A stretch of 64,000 nucleotides of DNA from Calidifontibacillus oryziterrae (GCF_000331575.1 NZ_ANOK01000004.1:186001-250000); one strand, 5' to 3'. Positions 52,896-63,028 are shown, numbered from the stretch's first letter. The notes: generated by a model not told the origin, from the letters alone. Numbers and translations are program-made.

Positions 52896-53978
52896 TTAAT
52901 TTTTTGCTTTAAACGAAATCATAAAATCACGTAATGCTTCGCATGTTTCTAGTGGAACGGCATTATAAATTGATGCACGGCATCCACCAATTGAACGGTG
53001 TCCACCTAGTCCGACAAAGCCTGCTTGTTTTGCCTCAGCTAAAAATGCTTTCGTCAAATCCTCATTTGGTAATGTGAACGTAACATTCATATTTGAACGG
53101 CTTCCTACTAATGCGTGGGCAGAGTAAAAACCATTGCTTTCATCGATTGTATTATATAATAGTGAAGCTTTTTGCTCATTCAATGCTTGGATTTTTGCAA
53201 CTCCACCTTGCGATTTTACCCAATTTAGTACTAGTGATAACATATAAATACCAAATGTAGGTGGAGTATTATACAATGAATTACTATCTACATGGGTACG
53301 ATAGTCAAGCATTGTAGCAAGGTTTTCAGGAATTCGTGCGAGCAAGTCCTTTTTCAAGACAACAACGGTAACGCCTGATGGCCCAAGATTTTTTTGGGCA
53401 CCTGCGTAAAATAATGAGAACTTTTCAACATCAAATTGACGGCTTAGTATATCACTTGACATATCTGCAATTAAATCTACATTTTCAAATGATGGAAAGT
53501 CATGCCACTGTGTCCCGTATATTGTGTTATTTGATGTAATGTGTAAATAAGCAGGATTGTTACTTAATTTAATTTCTTCGATGCTAGGGATAGAACGGTA
53601 TTTTGATTCTTTTGTGCTGGCAGCGATATGAGTTTGTCCAACTTTTTTTGCTTCTTTAAGAGCTTTATCCGACCAAGAGCCAGTTAATACATAGTTGGCA
53701 ACTTGATCATCCCCTAGAAAGTTCATTGGAACCATTGAAAACTGTAGGCTAGCGCCACCTTGCAAAAATAAAACATCATAATTATTAGGAATTGCTAATA
53801 GCTCTCTTAATAAAGCTTGCGCTTCCTCATGAACTGCATCATATTCTTTACTACGGTGACTAAGCTCCATAACGGACATGCCAGACCCTTTAAAATCAAG
53901 CAATTCTGCTTGGGCTGTTTGCAGAACTTCATAAGGCAATGCAGAAGGTCCTGCGTTAAAATTATAAGCGCGTTTCAT
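52896..53978 (-). CDS. serC: Phosphoserine aminotransferase
   Basis: A 360-residue class V aminotransferase that makes phosphoserine from 3-phosphohydroxypyruvate, the second step of serine biosynthesis. NFNAGPSALP at the N-terminus, YAGAQKNLGPSG with the PLP lysine (near residue 196), and GGCRASIYNA near the C-terminus are all conserved. GGAGG lies upstream of ATG 53978. In the same relative position as in B. subtilis, between trpP and hit. Confidence 0.96.
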   Translation of the reverse strand: MKRAYNFNAGPSALPYEVLQTAQAELLDFKGSGMSVMELSHRSKEYDAVHEEAQALLRELLAIPNNYDVLFLQGGASLQFSMVPMNFLGDDQVANYVLTGSWSDKALKEAKKVGQTHIAASTKESKYRSIPSIEEIKLSNNPAYLHITSNNTIYGTQWHDFPSFENVDLIADMSSDILSRQFDVEKFSLFYAGAQKNLGPSGVTVVVLKKDLLARIPENLATMLDYRTHVDSNSLYNTPPTFGIYMLSLVLNWVKSQGGVAKIQALNEQKASLLYNTIDESNGFYSAHALVGSRSNMNVTFTLPNEDLTKAFLAEAKQAGFVGLGGHRSIGGCRASIYNAVPLETCEALRDFMISFKAKN

Positions 53979-54075
53979 AATAATGATTTCCTCCTCAAAA
54001 ATGTGTACTCATTATGAATACTATTATCCTATCACTTTTTGCTGAAAAGTGGCGAATATTTTTTTAATATTCAAC

Positions 54076-54501
54076 TTATTTTTCAAGTCCTGCTGCAATT
54101 GTATTTGCAATTGCTTGGAGATCTTCTTTTGTATACTCAGAATCATGTTTTTTCCAAACAGAACCAAAGCCATCACCTTTACCATAACGTGGAATGAGGT
54201 GAAGATGGAGATGAAAGACCTCTTGCCCTGCTTTTTCACCGGTATTGCTAACTAAATTAAGTCCTCCGAGCTTTAATTGGTCTTTCATTGCATTTGCTAA
54301 TTTCGGAACAACTGCAAAAAGATGTTGAGCCATTTCTGAAGATAGGTCATAAAGGTTCTCATTATGAGTTTTTGGAATTAACAATGTATGGCCCTTTGTA
54401 ACTTGTGAAATATCTAAGAAGGCTAGTACATTTTCATCCTCATACACCTTTATTGAAGGTATTTCACCGTTCACTATTTTGCAAAAGATACAATCTGACA
54501 T
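54076..54501 (-). CDS. hit: HIT-family nucleotide hydrolase
   Basis: A 141-residue histidine-triad protein. The catalytic HLHLHLIPRY triad motif (near residues 97-106) and the N-terminal zinc cysteine pair CIFCKI are present. Family members hydrolyse nucleoside phosphoramidates and related adenylates. ATG 54501, with GAGAGGATG upstream, gives MSDCIFCKI. Divergent from ecsA across a 606-base gap. Confidence 0.94.
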   Translation of the reverse strand: MSDCIFCKIVNGEIPSIKVYEDENVLAFLDISQVTKGHTLLIPKTHNENLYDLSSEMAQHLFAVVPKLANAMKDQLKLGGLNLVSNTGEKAGQEVFHLHLHLIPRYGKGDGFGSVWKKHDSEYTKEDLQAIANTIAAGLEK

Positions 54502-54606
54502 AATCTTCATCCTCTCAAGAAAATTTTTCTAGCCTTTATTATACAGAATTATCCTGAGCTTGAAAAACAAATGTGAAAACAAGGGCCAGTGATAATGAAA
54601 AGAGAA

Positions 54607-54830
54607 AGACAGAGTGCCCGCGAGGAACACCCTGTCTAACAAAGAGGAAGAGAGTCAGCCTATCGGTTGCGTCTAAAACTGTAAATTGTCTTTAACAGAC
54701 ACCCCATTTTCTAAGGAATAGTGTATACATCAGTTAAATACCGATCGTCAACACCCCATTTAAGAAAGTGGTTAAAAAGTTTTATGCAACGTTTAAAGCG
54801 GTTAGTTGTCTTTAACAGACACCTCATTTC
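54607..54830 (+). repeat. Repeated hairpin-forming words in the hit-ecsA gap
   Basis: The words ttgtctttaacagacacc (54686 and 54806, exactly 120 bases apart) each form a small hairpin (tgtc with gaca), and an acaccccattt word also occurs between them near 54751. A separate stem agacag (54607-54612) with ctgtct (54632-54637) lies before them. The 606-base gap 54502-55107 has no coding frame I would defend; it must hold the ecsA promoter and may encode a small RNA. Confidence 0.5.
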
Positions 54831-55107
54831 GGTTAAAATGACGTTACTGAATCACCACTTAGATTGTTCATCGCCATCATCTCCCTTAATGATTAACTGC
54901 TAACCTTATTTCACTCTCCTCTTCTCTATTATGATTACCTGTTTAAATGTTTCTATACGTCATTCAAAAGTGTCTTGTTTAAGAAAAATTTGTTAAAATG
55001 AAAAGTGCCACTCGTTGTACCATACAATATAAGATGTAAAATCAACGGTTGGGTTAGTTTAACTACATGGTTATTAATAATGTTTAATATAGTAGGGAGA
55101 AATTAAT

Positions 55108-55845
55108 ATGACCAAACTACTTGAAATATCGAACGTAACAGGTGGATACACAAAAAAGCCGGTTATTCAGGATGTATCACTTGAAGTGAATCGGAATGAA
55201 ATAGTTGCATTAATCGGCTTAAATGGTGCCGGAAAAAGTACAACAATAAAGCACATTATTGGTTTAATGGAGCCTAGAAGTGGTTCAGTTAAGATTAATG
55301 GCTCTACATTTAAGCAAAATCCCGATGAATATCGGCGTCAGTTTACATATATTCCGGAAACACCAATCCTTTATGATGAACTAACTTTATACGAGCATCT
55401 GGAACTAACAGCTATGGCTTACGGAATTAATAAAGTGGATTTTGAAAACAGATTGGAATCGTTACTAAAAGAATTTCGTATGGAAAAACGGTTAAAGTGG
55501 TTTCCAGTTCATTTTTCAAAAGGGATGCGTCAAAAGGTCATGATTATGTGTGCATTTTTGGTACGTCCAAATCTTTATATCGTAGATGAGCCTTTTGTTG
55601 GATTGGATCCTGTTGGAATACAGTCATTTCTCACGATGATGGAAAAGTCAAAGGAGAATGGGGCAGGGATTTTAATGTCAACACATATACTATCTACTGC
55701 GGAAAAATATTGTGATCGTTTTATTATTCTTCATGATGGTAAAATTAAAGCACATGGGACAATAGATGATTTGCGAGCAGAATTTGGGTTACCAGGGGCT
55801 TCTTTGGATGATTTATATATACAATTAACGAGGGAAGACTCATGA
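55108..55845 (+). CDS. ecsA: ABC transporter ATPase EcsA
   Basis: A 245-residue ABC ATPase. Walker A is GLNGAGKST (residues 37-45), the signature region is HFSKGMRQK in place of LSGGQ, and Walker B is LYIVDEPFVGLDP. With EcsB it forms an exporter; ecs mutants of B. subtilis are defective in secretion, competence and in the activity of the site-2 protease RasP. AGGGAGA precedes ATG 55108. It overlaps ecsB by four bases (ATGA). Confidence 0.95.
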   Translation: MTKLLEISNVTGGYTKKPVIQDVSLEVNRNEIVALIGLNGAGKSTTIKHIIGLMEPRSGSVKINGSTFKQNPDEYRRQFTYIPETPILYDELTLYEHLELTAMAYGINKVDFENRLESLLKEFRMEKRLKWFPVHFSKGMRQKVMIMCAFLVRPNLYIVDEPFVGLDPVGIQSFLTMMEKSKENGAGILMSTHILSTAEKYCDRFIILHDGKIKAHGTIDDLRAEFGLPGASLDDLYIQLTREDS

Positions 55846-57065
55846 TTGATGTAAATAAACTATGGAAAACAAGGTTTCAATTGTATGTAAAGGAAACTAG
55901 GCGATATTTAAAGCTGATTTTTAATGACCATTTCAAGTTTGTTTTAATTTTTGCAATCGGCGGGGGGGCTTATTATTACCAAAGCTGGCTGAAAACAATG
56001 CCACAAACCTTTCCAATTGAAATAATACTTGCTTTAATTATCGGGTTTGTATTAACGGGGAGTTCAATTTTAACCTTTCTTAAGGAAGCTGATATAGTTT
56101 TTCTTTTGCCTATCGAAACACAATTAAAGTCCTATTTTAATCGTTCCCTAGCATTATCTTTTCTGTTTCATTTTTACATTCTTGTTTTTACAGTGGCCGC
56201 CCTCGGACCGTTGTATTTTCATAAGGAAGGAACATCTATATCGGAATATTTAATCCTTATGTTAATTTTTGTCATTTTAAAAGGAATTAATATAATGGTT
56301 AGATGGTACATTCAATTTTTTCCTGATATGAAAACGGGTCGCTTTGACAAGCTTATTCGCTTCACATTAAATGTTTCTCTTGTTTATTTACTAGTAAGCG
56401 GTGCTTCTTGGATTTTTCCTGCTGCAATTGGGACTTTATTTATTGCGTTATTAGTCTACTTTTTATTTGCGACCAAAGGAAAAGGTCTAAAATGGGAGTG
56501 TCTTATTGAGCTTGAAGCACAACGAATGATGACGTTCTATCGAATTGCAAATATGTTTACAGATGTTCCGAAATATAAAGAGCGTGTAAAAAAGAGACAT
56601 TATCTTGATTGGATTGCAAATAGATTGCCCTTTGAGCAAAGTGCTACGTTTTCATACCTTTATTATCGGACATTTATTCGTTCAAGCGATTATTTTGGAA
56701 TTTATGTTCGTTTATTAGTTATTGGTGCTATACTTCTATATTTCTTGCCTTTAGTTATTAGTAAACTGGCTGTGCTTATGCTATTTATTTATTTATCAGG
56801 CTTTCAGTTATTAACGTTAGCACGCCATCACTCTACGAAAATCTGGATGGATCTATACCCGATTTCCGCAGAGATAAGGAGAAGCAATTTTTTGAAAATG
56901 CTATTTGAATTGTTAGTAGTAAAATGCTTCCTTCTCGCTTTCGTTATTTTAGTAACAGGTGATTTTCTTTTAGCATTTTTAGCAATTGGCATTGGACTTT
57001 TGTTTACATATTATTTTGTTTTCTCCTATGTTAAAAATAAATTAGCAATTACTAAGGATGAATAA
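55842..57065 (+). CDS. ecsB: ABC transporter membrane subunit EcsB
   Basis: A 407-residue membrane protein with about eight helices in two groups, separated by a polar loop around residues 215-280 (ERVKKRHYLDWIANRLPFEQ). It matches EcsB in size and placement. Both ends overlap neighbours, by 4 bases with ecsA and 8 bases with the peptidase gene, so the three are one operon. The transported substrate is unknown. Confidence 0.93.
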   Translation: MIDVNKLWKTRFQLYVKETRRYLKLIFNDHFKFVLIFAIGGGAYYYQSWLKTMPQTFPIEIILALIIGFVLTGSSILTFLKEADIVFLLPIETQLKSYFNRSLALSFLFHFYILVFTVAALGPLYFHKEGTSISEYLILMLIFVILKGINIMVRWYIQFFPDMKTGRFDKLIRFTLNVSLVYLLVSGASWIFPAAIGTLFIALLVYFLFATKGKGLKWECLIELEAQRMMTFYRIANMFTDVPKYKERVKKRHYLDWIANRLPFEQSATFSYLYYRTFIRSSDYFGIYVRLLVIGAILLYFLPLVISKLAVLMLFIYLSGFQLLTLARHHSTKIWMDLYPISAEIRRSNFLKMLFELLVVKCFLLAFVILVTGDFLLAFLAIGIGLLFTYYFVFSYVKNKLAITKDE

Positions 57066-57732
57066 AATGGAACGATTTTTAGCTTTTCCTTTAGAAGATA
57101 TACCTTTATTAATTATTGTCCTTGCGATTGCCTTTTCGGTTCATGAATTTGCACATGCCTATGTAGCTTATCGATTTGGTGATCCAACAGCAAAAAATCA
57201 AGGACGGCTAACTTTATCGCCGTTAGCTCATTTGGACGTATTTGGTACAATTATGATTTTTATTGCGGGTTTCGGATGGGCAAAGCCTGTTCCTGTTAAC
57301 CGTTTTCATTTTAAAAACCCACGCTTAGCAGGAGTTTTAGTATCGTTAGCTGGACCTCTAAGTAATTTAGTCCTTGTAATTGTTGGTTTTTTAATCTGGT
57401 ATGGAATGGTTGCCACTGGTGTAATGGGGCTAGTCCCGGAATCAATTGAAAATACGTTATATCAATTTTTTAATTTGTTTATTTTGCTGAATATTATATT
57501 ATGTGTGTTTAATTTGTTACCATTTCCACCTCTTGATGGGTATCGGATGATAGAGGATCTCACACCCCATAATATTAGAGCAAAATTAACTCAATATGAA
57601 AACTATGGTATTTTGCTATTTTTAATTTTGGTCATTACACCTTTGGATCAATACACGATAACACCTATTTTTAATGTTGTCATTCCGTTTGTCTTTGAAG
57701 CATTTGACCAATTATTTTTACAAGTATTTTAA
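57058..57732 (+). CDS. Site-2 protease-like M50 metallopeptidase
   Basis: A 224-residue membrane metallopeptidase. The zinc motif HEFAH is at residues 29-33, within the first helix, and the second motif NLLPFPPLDG is near residue 153-162, both typical of the small YwhC/YdiL-type M50 group. It overlaps ecsB by 8 bases and takes the position where B. subtilis has ecsC. That EcsA affects RasP, another site-2 protease, in B. subtilis suggests a functional link, though this protein is not RasP. Confidence 0.88.
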   Translation: MNKMERFLAFPLEDIPLLIIVLAIAFSVHEFAHAYVAYRFGDPTAKNQGRLTLSPLAHLDVFGTIMIFIAGFGWAKPVPVNRFHFKNPRLAGVLVSLAGPLSNLVLVIVGFLIWYGMVATGVMGLVPESIENTLYQFFNLFILLNIILCVFNLLPFPPLDGYRMIEDLTPHNIRAKLTQYENYGILLFLILVITPLDQYTITPIFNVVIPFVFEAFDQLFLQVF

Positions 57733-57931
57733 TTGAAAACATGTAAAACCTTTAAGACAATTTTATGACAGTTTCTTAATGGATGTATACATAAAACGCT
57801 AAATTAGATTATAGTTGTAGTTGTGGAATTATAGTTATAAATAGTGGAATCATAGTCGTTAAATTTCTATATCAAAAGGCTATGTTAAAAATATTAATAG
57901 TAGGAATTAAGGAAAGGTGTTGGAGCAATTA

Positions 57932-58981
57932 ATGAGTAATCGCGAAATTAACGATACATTTTTGAAAGCAGCAAGAGGTGAAAAAACTGATTATGTTCCT
58001 TGTTGGTATATGCGCCAAGCTGGGCGTTCGCAGCCGGAGTATCGGGCTCTTAAGGAGAAATACTCTTTGTTTGAGATTACCCATCAGCCAGAGCTATGTG
58101 CATATGTGACAAGACTGCCTGTTGAACAACATGGTGTAGATGCCGCGATTTTGTATAAGGATATCATGTCTCCACTACCTTCAATTGGGGTTGATGTCGA
58201 CATTAAGGCAGGGATTGGCCCGGTTATTTCAAATCCTGTTCGTTCAATTGAAGATGTTGAGAAGCTTGGTGAGATTAATCCGGAACAAGATGTTCCGTAT
58301 GTATTAAATACAATAAAACTTCTCGTGAATGAACAATTAAATGTGCCGTTAATTGGCTTTGCGGGTGCACCTTTTACGTTAGCAAGCTATATGATTGAAG
58401 GTGGTCCTTCTAAAAATTATAATAAAACGAAAGCTTTTATGTATTCACAACCAGAAGCTTGGTTTAAGTTAATGGACAAGCTAGGTTCAATGACAATCAC
58501 TTACGTAAAATCACAAATTGATGCAGGAGCAAAAGCTATTCAAATTTTCGATTCTTGGGTAGGTGCGTTGAATGTTGCTGATTACCGAACATTTATTAAA
58601 CCAGTAATGACTCGAATTTTTTCGGAGCTTCGTGAGAAAAATGTACCACTTATTATGTTTGGAGTAGGAGCTAGTCATTTAGCATTAGAGTGGCAAGATC
58701 TTCCGCTTGACGTTGTTGGTTTGGATTGGCGCTTACCAATTTCAGAAGCGAGAAAAATCGGTATTACAAAGACTATACAAGGTAACTTGGATCCTGCTAT
58801 ATTGTTAGCCCCGTGGGATGTTATTGAGAAAAGAGTAATAGAAATCCTTGATCAAGGTATGGCACAGCTAGGTTATATTTTTAATCTTGGTCATGGTGTA
58901 TTCCCAGATGTTAAGGTGGAAACATTACAACGTTTAACAAAGTTTATTCATGACTATTCGGCAGAAAAGCTTGCTAGATAA
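57932..58981 (+). CDS. hemE: Uroporphyrinogen decarboxylase
   Basis: A 349-residue enzyme that converts uroporphyrinogen III to coproporphyrinogen III in heme biosynthesis. Conserved motifs: [11 protein letters not shown] near residue 22-32 with substrate-binding arginines, and [10 protein letters not shown] with the catalytic-region aspartate. ATG 57932 gives [13 protein letters not shown], in line with B. subtilis HemE; the longer TTG start is less likely. First gene of the hemE-hemH-hemY operon. Confidence 0.95.
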   Translation: MSNREINDTFLKAARGEKTDYVPCWYMRQAGRSQPEYRALKEKYSLFEITHQPELCAYVTRLPVEQHGVDAAILYKDIMSPLPSIGVDVDIKAGIGPVISNPVRSIEDVEKLGEINPEQDVPYVLNTIKLLVNEQLNVPLIGFAGAPFTLASYMIEGGPSKNYNKTKAFMYSQPEAWFKLMDKLGSMTITYVKSQIDAGAKAIQIFDSWVGALNVADYRTFIKPVMTRIFSELREKNVPLIMFGVGASHLALEWQDLPLDVVGLDWRLPISEARKIGITKTIQGNLDPAILLAPWDVIEKRVIEILDQGMAQLGYIFNLGHGVFPDVKVETLQRLTKFIHDYSAEKLAR

Positions 58982-58999
58982 GTTGGATATAATACTATT

Positions 59000-59031
59000 A
59001 AAGTCGTGCGGGAGTTTTTTCGCACGACTTT
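59000..59031 (+). terminator. Hairpin between hemE and hemH
   Basis: Perfect 11-bp stem aaagtcgtgcg (59000-59010) with cgcacgacttt (59021-59031) and a T-rich loop, but no T run after it. It lies inside the presumed operon, so it may act as a partial terminator or mRNA stabiliser. Confidence 0.6.
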
Positions 59032-59068
59032 AAACTAGTAAGTGAACTATAAAATTTGAGGTGACAGA

Positions 59069-60010
59069 ATGACTAAAAAGAAATTAGGCCTACTAGTTAT
59101 GGCTTATGGCACCCCTAATAAGGAAGAAGATCTGGAACGATACTATACCCATATACGGAGAGGGAGAAGGCCGTCTCCGGAGATGGTCGAAGAACTACGT
59201 GAAAGATACGAGGCAATCGGTGGGATTTCTCCATTAGCGAAAATTACGAAGCAACAAGCTGAAGCACTTGAATCAAGGTTAAATGAAATAGTAGAGGATT
59301 ATGAATTTAAAATGTATTTAGGATTAAAGCATATTGATCCCTTTATTGAAGATGCTGTGAAGGAAATGAAAAATGATGGAATAGAGGAAGCGATAAGTAT
59401 TGTTTTAGCGCCACACTTTTCAACGTTTAGTGTGAAATCTTATAACTCAAGAGCACAGGAAGAAGCGGAGAAAATAGATGGGCCGAAAATTCATTGTGTT
59501 GAATCATGGTATAAAGAGCCTTTATTTATTGAGTTTTGGGCAGAAAATATTAGAGCAATATTTGCTCAATTTTCTGAGGTTGAGAGGGAGAAAGCGGTAC
59601 TAGTAGTTTCTGCACATAGTTTACCCGAGAAAATTCTAGGGACTGGTGACCCGTATCCACAGCAATTAGAGGAAACGGCAAGGTTAATTGCAGACAAGGC
59701 TGGTATAGCAAATGTTGAAATTGGTTGGCAAAGTGCAGGGAACACACCGGAACCATGGCTAGGCCCAGATGTACAAGATTTAACTAGAGATCTTTATGAA
59801 CAAAAAGGATATACGACGTTTGTTTACGCTCCAGTTGGGTTTGTTAGTGACCATTTGGAAGTTTTATACGACAATGATTATGAATGTAAAATGGTTACGG
59901 ATAAAATTGGTGCAAGTTATTATCGTCCAGAGATGCCAAATGCAAATCCAAAGTTTATTGAAGCTTTATGCAATATTGTTACAAAAAAACTTAGTGAAGT
60001 AGGCGAATAA
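59069..60010 (+). CDS. hemH: Coproporphyrin ferrochelatase
   Basis: A 313-residue ferrochelatase, which inserts iron into coproporphyrin III in the coproporphyrin-dependent pathway of Firmicutes. The catalytic histidine is in [11 protein letters not shown] and the metal-binding glutamate in [12 protein letters not shown], as in B. subtilis HemH (CpfC). GAGGTGACAG lies upstream of ATG 59069. hemY follows after two bases. Confidence 0.95.
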   Translation: MTKKKLGLLVMAYGTPNKEEDLERYYTHIRRGRRPSPEMVEELRERYEAIGGISPLAKITKQQAEALESRLNEIVEDYEFKMYLGLKHIDPFIEDAVKEMKNDGIEEAISIVLAPHFSTFSVKSYNSRAQEEAEKIDGPKIHCVESWYKEPLFIEFWAENIRAIFAQFSEVEREKAVLVVSAHSLPEKILGTGDPYPQQLEETARLIADKAGIANVEIGWQSAGNTPEPWLGPDVQDLTRDLYEQKGYTTFVYAPVGFVSDHLEVLYDNDYECKMVTDKIGASYYRPEMPNANPKFIEALCNIVTKKLSEVGE

Positions 60011-60012
60011 CA

Positions 60013-61437
60013 GTGACGCAGCAAAAGAAGAAGGTAGTAATTATAGGTGGTGGGATAACTGGGGTTACAACCGCTTACTACTTACAGAAGGAAATTAAAA
60101 TGAAAGACTTACCTATAGAAACCGTTCTAATCGAAGCTTCCGACCGTTTAGGGGGAAAAATTCAAACCTATACTGAAAATGGTTATGTGATTGAAAAAGG
60201 TCCTGATTCCTTGCTGGCTCGCAAATTAAGTGCTTCGAGACTCGCTGCCGAAGTAGGACTAACAGATCAAATAGTTCGAAACGGGACCGGTAAATCATAT
60301 GTATTAGTAAAAGATAAGCTTCATCCAATGCCGGGGGGATCAATAATGGGAATCCCGACAAAAATTACTCCATTTGCATTTTCAGGACTATTTAGTCCAT
60401 TAGGGAAACTACGAGCAGGCTTAGACTTGGTAATCCCTAGATCTAGTGAATCTGGTGATCAATCATTAGGAAAATTCTTTAGACGAAGATTAGGTGATGA
60501 GGTTGTAGATCATTTAATTGAACCGCTTTTGTCAGGGATATATGCTGGTGATATAGATCAAATGAGTTTACTAACAACTTTTCCAGAGTTTTTTGAAGTT
60601 GAGAAAAAATACCGAAGCTTAGTATTAGGAATGAAGCAATCAAGGTCTACGGCTCCAAAACCAAAGGGAAAAACCGAGAAAAAGCCAGGGGGAATGTTTA
60701 TATCATTATCTGGTGGTTTAGAGTCCCTTGTTCAAGGTATTGAGGCAAAGCTTGAAACAGATAGTGTGAAAAAAAATGTTCTTGTGGAAAAGGTTGAACG
60801 ATTGGGTGATTTATATAAGCTTCAATTATCGGCAGGTGAAGATATTATTGCAGACAGCGTGGTTGTTACAATTCCCCACCAACAAACAGCCAAAATATTC
60901 GCTGATTATTCGTTTTTCGAACCGTTTAAGTCAGTTCCATCTACATCAGTTGCAAATGTGGCAATGGCCTTTCCTGAATCTGCCATAAAAAAAGATATTG
61001 ATGGTACAGGTTTTGTCGTATCACGTGATAGCGATTATTGTATCACTGCTGTTACTTGGACACACAAAAAATGGCCACATTCAACACCAAAAGGTAAAGC
61101 TTTATTGCGTTGTTATGTGGGAAAACCTGGTGATGAAGAGATTGTCTCAAAGTCTGATGATGAAATTATAGAAGCTGCTTTAAAGGATTTAAATAAAACA
61201 ATGGATATTACAATGAAACCGGAATTAACGGTTATTACTAGATGGCATAATGGAATGCCGCAATATACAGTTGGCCACAAGGATCGTATGAAATCAATAA
61301 AAGAAGCGATGGACAATTACCTGCCAGGAATATTTTTGGCAGGGGCATCATATGAAGGATTAGCAGTTCCAGACTGTATTGATCAGGGTGAAGAGGCTGT
61401 TCGTAAGGTGTTAACCTATTTAATGGGAGAATTATAA
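60013..61437 (+). CDS. hemY: Coproporphyrinogen III oxidase (CgoX/HemY)
   Basis: A 474-residue FAD enzyme that oxidises coproporphyrinogen III to coproporphyrin III. The FAD motif GGGITGVTTAYYL is near residues 13-25, DRLGGKIQT and KGPDSLLARK follow, and FLAGASYEGLAVPDCI lies near the C-terminus. GTG 60013 is the start; the site is weak and coupling to hemH is likely. Operon order hemE-hemH-hemY matches B. subtilis. Confidence 0.94.
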   Translation: MTQQKKKVVIIGGGITGVTTAYYLQKEIKMKDLPIETVLIEASDRLGGKIQTYTENGYVIEKGPDSLLARKLSASRLAAEVGLTDQIVRNGTGKSYVLVKDKLHPMPGGSIMGIPTKITPFAFSGLFSPLGKLRAGLDLVIPRSSESGDQSLGKFFRRRLGDEVVDHLIEPLLSGIYAGDIDQMSLLTTFPEFFEVEKKYRSLVLGMKQSRSTAPKPKGKTEKKPGGMFISLSGGLESLVQGIEAKLETDSVKKNVLVEKVERLGDLYKLQLSAGEDIIADSVVVTIPHQQTAKIFADYSFFEPFKSVPSTSVANVAMAFPESAIKKDIDGTGFVVSRDSDYCITAVTWTHKKWPHSTPKGKALLRCYVGKPGDEEIVSKSDDEIIEAALKDLNKTMDITMKPELTVITRWHNGMPQYTVGHKDRMKSIKEAMDNYLPGIFLAGASYEGLAVPDCIDQGEEAVRKVLTYLMGEL

Positions 61438-61444
61438 TATAACA

Positions 61445-61475
61445 AGGCTGATCACAACGATCAGCCTCGTTTTAT
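61445..61475. terminator. Terminator after the hem operon
   Basis: Perfect 9-bp stem aggctgatc (61445-61453) with gatcagcct (61459-61467), then a T-rich stretch. Confidence 0.85.
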
Positions 61476-61783
61476 TTAAGTTTTTTTTCAAGCTCTTTTA
61501 AATTTTTAATTGCTGTTTCCTTATTAATCGTGATGTGAGTAACAAAATCTAAGACAGGGTTATAGCTTGCCTGTTTTTTCAATTCGTGAAAAATGATTGG
61601 TTTTTCATTCTCGATTATTGTCATTATTTCTATAGTAGGCAAATTAAGATCAGAAGTTGGCCTGATTTTTAAAAAGTAGCGAATGTAATCGGCAAAATAA
61701 TAAGCATTATCTGGAATATCTTCGTAGGTTTTAAGTAATGTTTTAAATTTCTTTATTGCGTTTTTTAGTTCTAAGTTTTCCAT
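61472..61783 (-). CDS. Hypothetical 103-residue protein
   Basis: A soluble, lysine-rich, probably helical protein with no recognised domain. GGGGGAGATTGG precedes ATG 61783, a strong site. It converges on hemY. Nothing in the sequence suggests a function. Confidence 0.65.
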   Translation of the reverse strand: MENLELKNAIKKFKTLLKTYEDIPDNAYYFADYIRYFLKIRPTSDLNLPTIEIMTIIENEKPIIFHELKKQASYNPVLDFVTHITINKETAIKNLKELEKKLK

Positions 61784-61919
61784 CCAATCTCCCCCTACCG
61801 TTATTATGTACTATTTTTAAAATATTGGGTATAGCAAAAGCAGATTTTTTAAATAGAATTTCATTATACTGACAGTGTTGACAAAAAATGATATATTCAT
61901 GACGAAAGGGGATAGGAGA

Positions 61920-62948
61920 ATGGTTATAAAATTTCAAAAAAATGAAGAGTGGTTTACATTTTATGATAGTAAAGGTACTTTAATTGAGCGAAAAACAGAG
62001 GTTCGTTTTGATCCACTTACTGGTGAAACATCACGGATAGTTTTCGACTCAGGAGCAGCTATCGTACCACCTGATTATACTGAAGCAGCAAAACAGACCA
62101 TTGGAGTAAAATGTCCATTTTGTCCGGAAAATCTATTACATATGACTCCAGTTTTTCCAAAGGAAGTGGCAAAGGACGGGCGTATTTTCCAAGGGAAGGC
62201 GGTTGTGTTTCCTAACCTGTTTCCTTACAGTAAACATAATGGGGTCGTAATTTTCTCGGATCAGCATTATATAAAGCTTGAACAATTCACCACTGAATTA
62301 ATTATGGATGCGTTTTTAGCAGCGCAAACGTATATTCAAAATGTAAAGGGAACGGATCCTAAAGCAAAATATGCATCGATAAATTGGAACTACTTGCCCT
62401 ACTCTGGTGGCAGCGTTTTACATCCACATATTCAAGCGATTGTATCAGAGTCACCGACAAATTATCAAACTCGTTCAAGCAACAAATTGCTTGAGTACTC
62501 GCAAGATAATGATGGAATCGACTTTCATTATTCACTTTATCATACTGAAAAGAATCTTGGAGAAAGATGGATTGGGGAATGCGGGCAAGTTGCTTGGATG
62601 CATGCATTTGCTCCTAAAAGTCATAATGATTTTATAGCTGTATTTTTACAATCCCATTCTATTTATGATATTAGTGAGCAAGACTGGGCCGATTTTGCTA
62701 GAGGATTACAGGCAATCTTTGCAACCTTAACAGAACAAGGATTTGCCAGCTTTAACTTAGCCTTAAATGTAGCCCTTGACCAAGAAGCAAGACAGCTAGT
62801 CTATGCACATCTTATTCCAAGGATTACAATTGGGAAGCTTAATACAAGTGATATTAATGTTTTTCAAGCACTTCAGAATGAACCATTATCATTTAAAACA
62901 CCAGAGGTTGTAGCAGCAATAGCCCGTAACAATTTTCAAAAATTATAA
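61920..62948 (+). CDS. galT: GalT-like nucleotidyltransferase (HIT superfamily)
   Basis: A 342-residue protein of the galactose-1-phosphate uridylyltransferase group. The zinc site CPFCPEN is near residue 63-69 and the active-site histidines are in HPHIQAIV near residue 170. ATG 61920 has AAAGGGG upstream. It is an orphan, with no galK or galE beside it, so it could be a GalT, an ADP-sulfurylase-like or an Ap4A phosphorylase-like enzyme. The family assignment is firm, the substrate is not. Confidence 0.8.
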   Translation: MVIKFQKNEEWFTFYDSKGTLIERKTEVRFDPLTGETSRIVFDSGAAIVPPDYTEAAKQTIGVKCPFCPENLLHMTPVFPKEVAKDGRIFQGKAVVFPNLFPYSKHNGVVIFSDQHYIKLEQFTTELIMDAFLAAQTYIQNVKGTDPKAKYASINWNYLPYSGGSVLHPHIQAIVSESPTNYQTRSSNKLLEYSQDNDGIDFHYSLYHTEKNLGERWIGECGQVAWMHAFAPKSHNDFIAVFLQSHSIYDISEQDWADFARGLQAIFATLTEQGFASFNLALNVALDQEARQLVYAHLIPRITIGKLNTSDINVFQALQNEPLSFKTPEVVAAIARNNFQKL

Positions 62949-62961
62949 AAAATATTGGTAC

Positions 62962-62997
62962 ACATAAGGCGTTGTTACATGCCTTATGTTTTTTTTA
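62962..62997 (+). terminator. Terminator after the GalT-like gene
   Basis: Perfect 9-bp stem acataaggc (62962-62970) with gccttatgt (62981-62989), then a run of T. Confidence 0.88.
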
Positions 62998-63008
62998 CAT
63001 AAAAAAAG

Positions 63009-63028
63009 GACAGTCTATATAGACTGTC
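63009..63028. repeat. 20-bp perfect palindrome
   Basis: gacagtctat followed directly by atagactgtc, preceded by seven A. On the minus strand the A run becomes a T run, so it may be the terminator of yhfH; it may also be a dimeric operator. Confidence 0.6.

Noticed and set aside
54607..54830. CRISPR array suggested by words repeated near hit
   Set aside because: Only two full copies at 120 bases apart, no regular spacers, and no cas genes in the window.
54721..54903. A 60-codon frame in the hit-ecsA gap
   Set aside because: No ribosome binding site, starts inside the repeated hairpin words, and has no recognisable pattern.
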